From Rhizophagus irregularis (taxonomy: Eukaryota > Glomeromycota > Glomeromycetes > Glomerales > Glomeraceae): 64,000 nt of DNA. Shown piece by piece: positions 61,601-64,000 of this stretch; positions within the stretch are counted from its first letter, which is position 1, and the number at the start of each line of letters is the position of its first letter. The DNA is taken from positions 3,224,001 through 3,288,000 of the forward strand of contig NC_089430.1 of NCBI RefSeq assembly GCF_026210795.1. Reading direction: 5' to 3'. The translations under genes and the position numbers were made by a program. The notes beneath the pieces were generated by a model. It was not told the origin of the DNA. It did not search any database and worked only from the letters and a program-made list of their open reading frames with translations.

Positions 61601-62399
61601 ACCAGTGTATATGACCACCATACTCTTCATAACATTTACAACATATATATCGTGTTTTATCATATTTATTATCATCAGAATTAGTTGGCATTATTATTGG
61701 TTCAAGTTTTTTTAATACATTGCATCCTTTTTGACAAATGCAAGCTAATCTAATTTCATTGCCTAATACTTTCCATGAATGTTCTTTGCAAAACTTTCCA
61801 CGACTAAAAAAATAATAATTTTTTTCACAAAATCTACATTTACGAAAATGAATTAAACTTTGATTTACGTCTTTATCTTCTTTTGCACCTTCTTTATGAA
61901 GTTTATTTTGATCAAATAAAAAATGTGTATAACAAACACCAAGTTTATCCAAATTTTTTCCAGCTTGAAGAACTGCATCATTATCCAATTGCCAAGTACC
62001 TATTAACTGCCACAATCCTCGTAATTTAATATTTGAATTACATTTTTGTAATTTTCCATCAATTACATCCACAATTGCACAATTTAATAAGTCTTTATGA
62101 TTGATTTGTTCAATATTCAGCTCAACATTAATACTAGTATTAGCTGTAGTTTCTGATTTATTAGTATCATAATCATTTGCTTCATCTTCAAAATCATTAT
62201 TTACTGAACTATCACTATTATTATCTAATGCTCTTTTCATTGCTAAATGAAAAGCATTTTCATTGTTTTGTATAAAATTAAAATCTTCCTCATAATCAGC
62301 AATATTATCAAAAAAGTCATCAACTGAATTTTCTGGATTTATATTTAAGTCATCATTATCATACCTGTCTTTAAAGCTAAAAGTATTGGTTGAAAACAT
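58685..62399 (-). pseudogene. Gene C: long transposase-like gene of unknown family, interrupted by a MITE
   Basis: ATG at 62,399; stop at 58,685. Apart from the MITE at 61,337-61,607 it is a single open frame of 1,146 codons once the MITE and one TAT are removed. Acidic N-terminus, then Cys/His clusters (HFRKCRFCEKNYYFF, GKFCKEH, CICQKGC, ICCKCYEEYGGHI), typical of zinc binding. The central region has VIDNIDFKQNSFAWGNIYDV (about 60,450), VCCDEAIFRRVMRYH and LLGQWHTSKDMCSVLL (about 59,940), then PSAGKMNYMKSTVNYLA and EALETFGVKFIKENITGNV. Asp motifs combined with GxWHT and an NY motif remind me of RNase H-fold transposases such as KDZ or DUF6589-like proteins; that is tentative. A Thr run (encoded by GTTGTG repeats on the plus strand near 58,890) precedes a C-terminal homeodomain-like segment (TKKKVKAAWGYAQKK). 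Confidence 0.65.
61337..61607. mobile_element. 271-bp palindromic CACTG MITE inside gene C
   Basis: Left end CACTCGGTAAAAAACGG, right end (inverted) CACTGGTAAAAAAATG; both continue into CATCCTACACATATC-type words and the whole element folds back on itself around GTATACCTATCAGGTACC. It belongs with the MITEs at 33,621 and 17,436 by its ends and its GGGTAC/ACCCGATATG words. TAT stands on both sides. Only a 3-bp duplication restores the gene C frame (GGT CAT ATA TAT ATT AAA on the minus strand); a 5-bp one would create a stop. Confidence 0.85.
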
Positions 62400-62579
62400 T
62401 AAAATAAATTTAACTGTAATAATTAATAAAAAAAAATCAAATATAATTTTTTATATTAATAAACAAAAAAAAATTGTCATATTGGTAAATGTAACTAAAA
62501 AATTATATGCAATACTTACTTTATAAATAAAATAAATAAAAAAATTAGTTTTTTTAATTTTTTATACCTTTTTATACTT

Positions 62580-63170
62580 CTTTTACGCTCCTCCTGCACT
62601 TCTTTGCACTTTTTTACGCTTCTCTGCACTTCTTTATGCACCTCTACACTTCTTTGCACTTCTTTTGCATCCTTTTACACTTCTTTTACGTTCCTTTGCC
62701 TTCTTTCTACGTCCCTTTGCCTTCTTTTTACGTCCTTTTGCCTTCTTTTTACGTCCCTTTGCCTTCTTTTACGTCCCTTTGCCTTCTTTTTACGTCCCTT
62801 TGCCTTCTTTCTACGTCCCTTTGCCTTCTTTTTACGTCCCTTTACACTTCTTTTACTCTTTTTGCACTTTTTTTACGTCCTTTTGCCTTCTTTTACGTCC
62901 CTTTACACTTCTTTTACGTCCCTTTACACTTCTTTTACGTCCCTTTGCACTTCTTTTACGTCCCTTTGCACTTCTTTTACGTTCCTTTGTACTTCTTTTA
63001 CGTTCTTTTGCACTTCTTTTACGTTTCTTTGCACTTCTTTTACGTTTCTTTGTACTTCTTTTATGTCCCTTTACACTTCTTTACAATCTTTTTGCACTTC
63101 TTTTTATGTTTCTTTACACTTTTTTATACTCTTTTGCTTTTTTTTCACTTCTTTATACTTGTACGTTCTT
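62580..63170. repeat. Minisatellite of about 20 bp
   Basis: TTCTTTTTACGTCCCTTTGC and variants (TTACACTTCTTTTACGTCCC) recur about 25 times in direct orientation. All three plus-strand frames stay open because the period lacks stops. The resulting Phe/Leu/Ser-rich products look artificial and are not called as genes. Confidence 0.85.
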
Positions 63171-63842
63171 TTAAAAAAAAAAATTTGTAATTAGTAATTA
63201 AAGTATAAAAAATTTCAAAATAAAATACACAATTACCTTTTAACTTGCTCTATTTATCGTATATAAAAAATTTTAAAAAACTTTTTTTAAGTTAAATAAA
63301 TTTCTAACAGTTAATAAAATTAAAAAAAAATGAGTTATTTTACTACAAAAAATTTTAAAATACTTTATTTAGTTATAATTTGAAGTTTTAAATTACTTAC
63401 TGTATTTAACATGCAAAATATCTCTCACTTTTCTTTATTTTTTACAAAAAAATACACCAACTTCAAGTTGAGATCCACCTCAAAAAACAAAAGTTATTTG
63501 AAAAATTTTTTCGATATACTCTTAAAAGCCGTTAATAAGTATTATTTTATATATTTAGTTTAAGGGGTTATATTATTTAAATGTTGTGTTACATTTGACC
63601 TGTATTTTTTCGATTTTAACCAAATTTAGGCTGGCATTATAAAATTGGTCAGAATTAAGAAGATTTTGGCCAGAATTAAGAATTCGAAGATCATCAATTT
63701 AACCAATTAGAATAATTTTAGCCGATTTTGATCTACATACATATACTATATATTTAATGACTATGTCGCACTATAATTTTTAATATGACTATCATAATAA
63801 AAAAAATTTGCCCCCTAATTTTATTACATGCGCAGTGATTGA
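63171..63842. other. AT-rich subterminal region of the TA-flanked element
   Basis: No coding signal. Contains GGTCAGAATTAAGAAGATTT and GGCCAGAATTAAGAATTCGA, an imperfect direct repeat at about 63,645-63,690, between gene C's upstream minisatellite and the terminal inverted repeat. Confidence 0.45.
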
Positions 63843-64000
63843 TATATATTTCATTAGGCAATATCCCAATATGGCGTCGTAATAAACAGGATGCAAAGCA
63901 ACTTTTGGGATATTTACCAATTTTAGAAGCTGCAAATAAAGATCTGGTTCGTGATACCTTTCATAAATCTTTACGTCATTTACTAGAACCAATTATTTTA

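Larger units (their letters stand above)
56418..63842 (-). mobile_element. TA-flanked 7,425-bp element carrying gene C
   Basis: Both ends read TCAATCRCTGCGCATGTAAT in inverted orientation (20 of 21 positions identical including the next base). TA stands on each side (56,416-56,417 and 63,843-63,844). The precise restoration of the Plavaka-like reading frame confirms both borders. Inside, from the right, lie an AT-rich subterminal region, a 20-bp minisatellite, gene C on the minus strand and a region of repeated exon-like units. Terminal repeats are short for such a long element. No other gene was recognised, so gene C is the natural candidate for its transposase. Confidence 0.85.
55388..64000 (+). 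pseudogene. Plavaka-like transposase gene, split by a 7.4-kb element and running off the window
   Basis: Starts MSFKCPLCMRIFSQRFAYTQ with a C2H2-like finger (CPLC..H..C), the usual N-terminus of Plavaka/KDZ-like transposases. A one-base loss near 55,545 breaks the acidic linker. After an intron (to 55,703) come NDAYKDLMLLVTKYKIN, then, past another intron (56,191-56,262), NTGKWWKTTQESLPTGSKL and LYSDATTTDTLGKSQLHPI, the region of the first catalytic Asp. The codon row stops at the element's TA site (56,416). It resumes at 63,845 as YISLGNIPIWRRNKQDAK, GYLPILEAANKDLVRDTFHK and SLRHLLEPIIL to the window end. Removing element plus one TA restores CAT CCA ATA TAT ATT exactly. The intron ending at 55,703 contains a direct 42-bp duplication. 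Confidence 0.8.

Noticed and set aside
62604-63194. Three long overlapping plus-strand open frames of 170-196 codons
   Set aside because: They arise from a T/C-rich minisatellite of about 20 bp whose period lacks stops in every frame; the products are Phe/Leu/Ser repeats without domain features.

Overview
The window is an AT-rich eukaryotic chromosome segment made almost entirely of transposable elements. Short GT..AG introns, long A/T runs and repeated low-complexity tracts point to a filamentous fungus. The combination of hAT, CACTA/Tnp2-like, Plavaka-like, Tc1/mariner and lineage-specific transposase-like genes, together with a LINE whose ORF1 ends in a CHRCGKLGC zinc knuckle, fits the arbuscular mycorrhizal fungi (Glomeromycotina, Rhizophagus type). 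That assignment is inferred from protein families I recognise, not from a database search. I saw no housekeeping gene, tRNA, rRNA or CRISPR array.

Layout. At 0.7-1.9 kb lies a decayed minus-strand hypothetical gene. At 2.2-6.4 kb is a decayed Tnp2/CACTA-like transposase gene split by a 773-bp MITE. At 7.05-8.86 kb a trihelix (Myb/SANT-like) gene is broken by an 892-bp hAT-type MITE built of hairpin repeats. A dead hAT transposase follows at 9.2-11.9 kb. At 12.0-15.6 kb is a Tc1/mariner element with a complete DD34E transposase and a convergent second gene with a SAM-like C-terminus. At 17.4-19.6 kb are a MITE, a P-element-like remnant and a 50-bp satellite. From 20.4 to 28.5 kb runs a decayed minus-strand gene of a DDE-like family (gene A). 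One of its introns holds a 4,375-bp TTAA-flanked transposon (21,202-25,576) carrying an apparently complete nine-exon, about 1,055-residue DDE-like protein (gene B).

From 29.7 to 33.6 kb there are dispersed repeats, a hAT MITE with 8-bp target duplications and a pogo-like MITE, each with a matching empty site elsewhere in the window. From 33.86 to 48.7 kb three LINE copies (truncated, full length, truncated) stand head to tail. Every junction carries TTTTGACTAG, and the whole array sits inside the terminus of a palindromic MITE. From 49 to 51.2 kb is a second, 5'-truncated Tnp2-like gene, followed to 52.8 kb by an inverted copy of the 30-kb repeat. A decayed hypothetical gene lies at 52.9-54.3 kb.

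From 55.4 kb to the window end a Plavaka-like transposase gene is split by a 7,425-bp TA-flanked element (56,418-63,842). That element contains a 1,146-codon gene (gene C) of a family I cannot name, which is itself interrupted by a 271-bp MITE. Removing each insertion with one target copy restores the host reading frame, so the nesting is well supported: Plavaka gene, then element C, then MITE. The most interesting objects are the TTAA element with gene B, the TA element with gene C, the MITE-targeted LINE array and the two-gene Tc1/mariner element.
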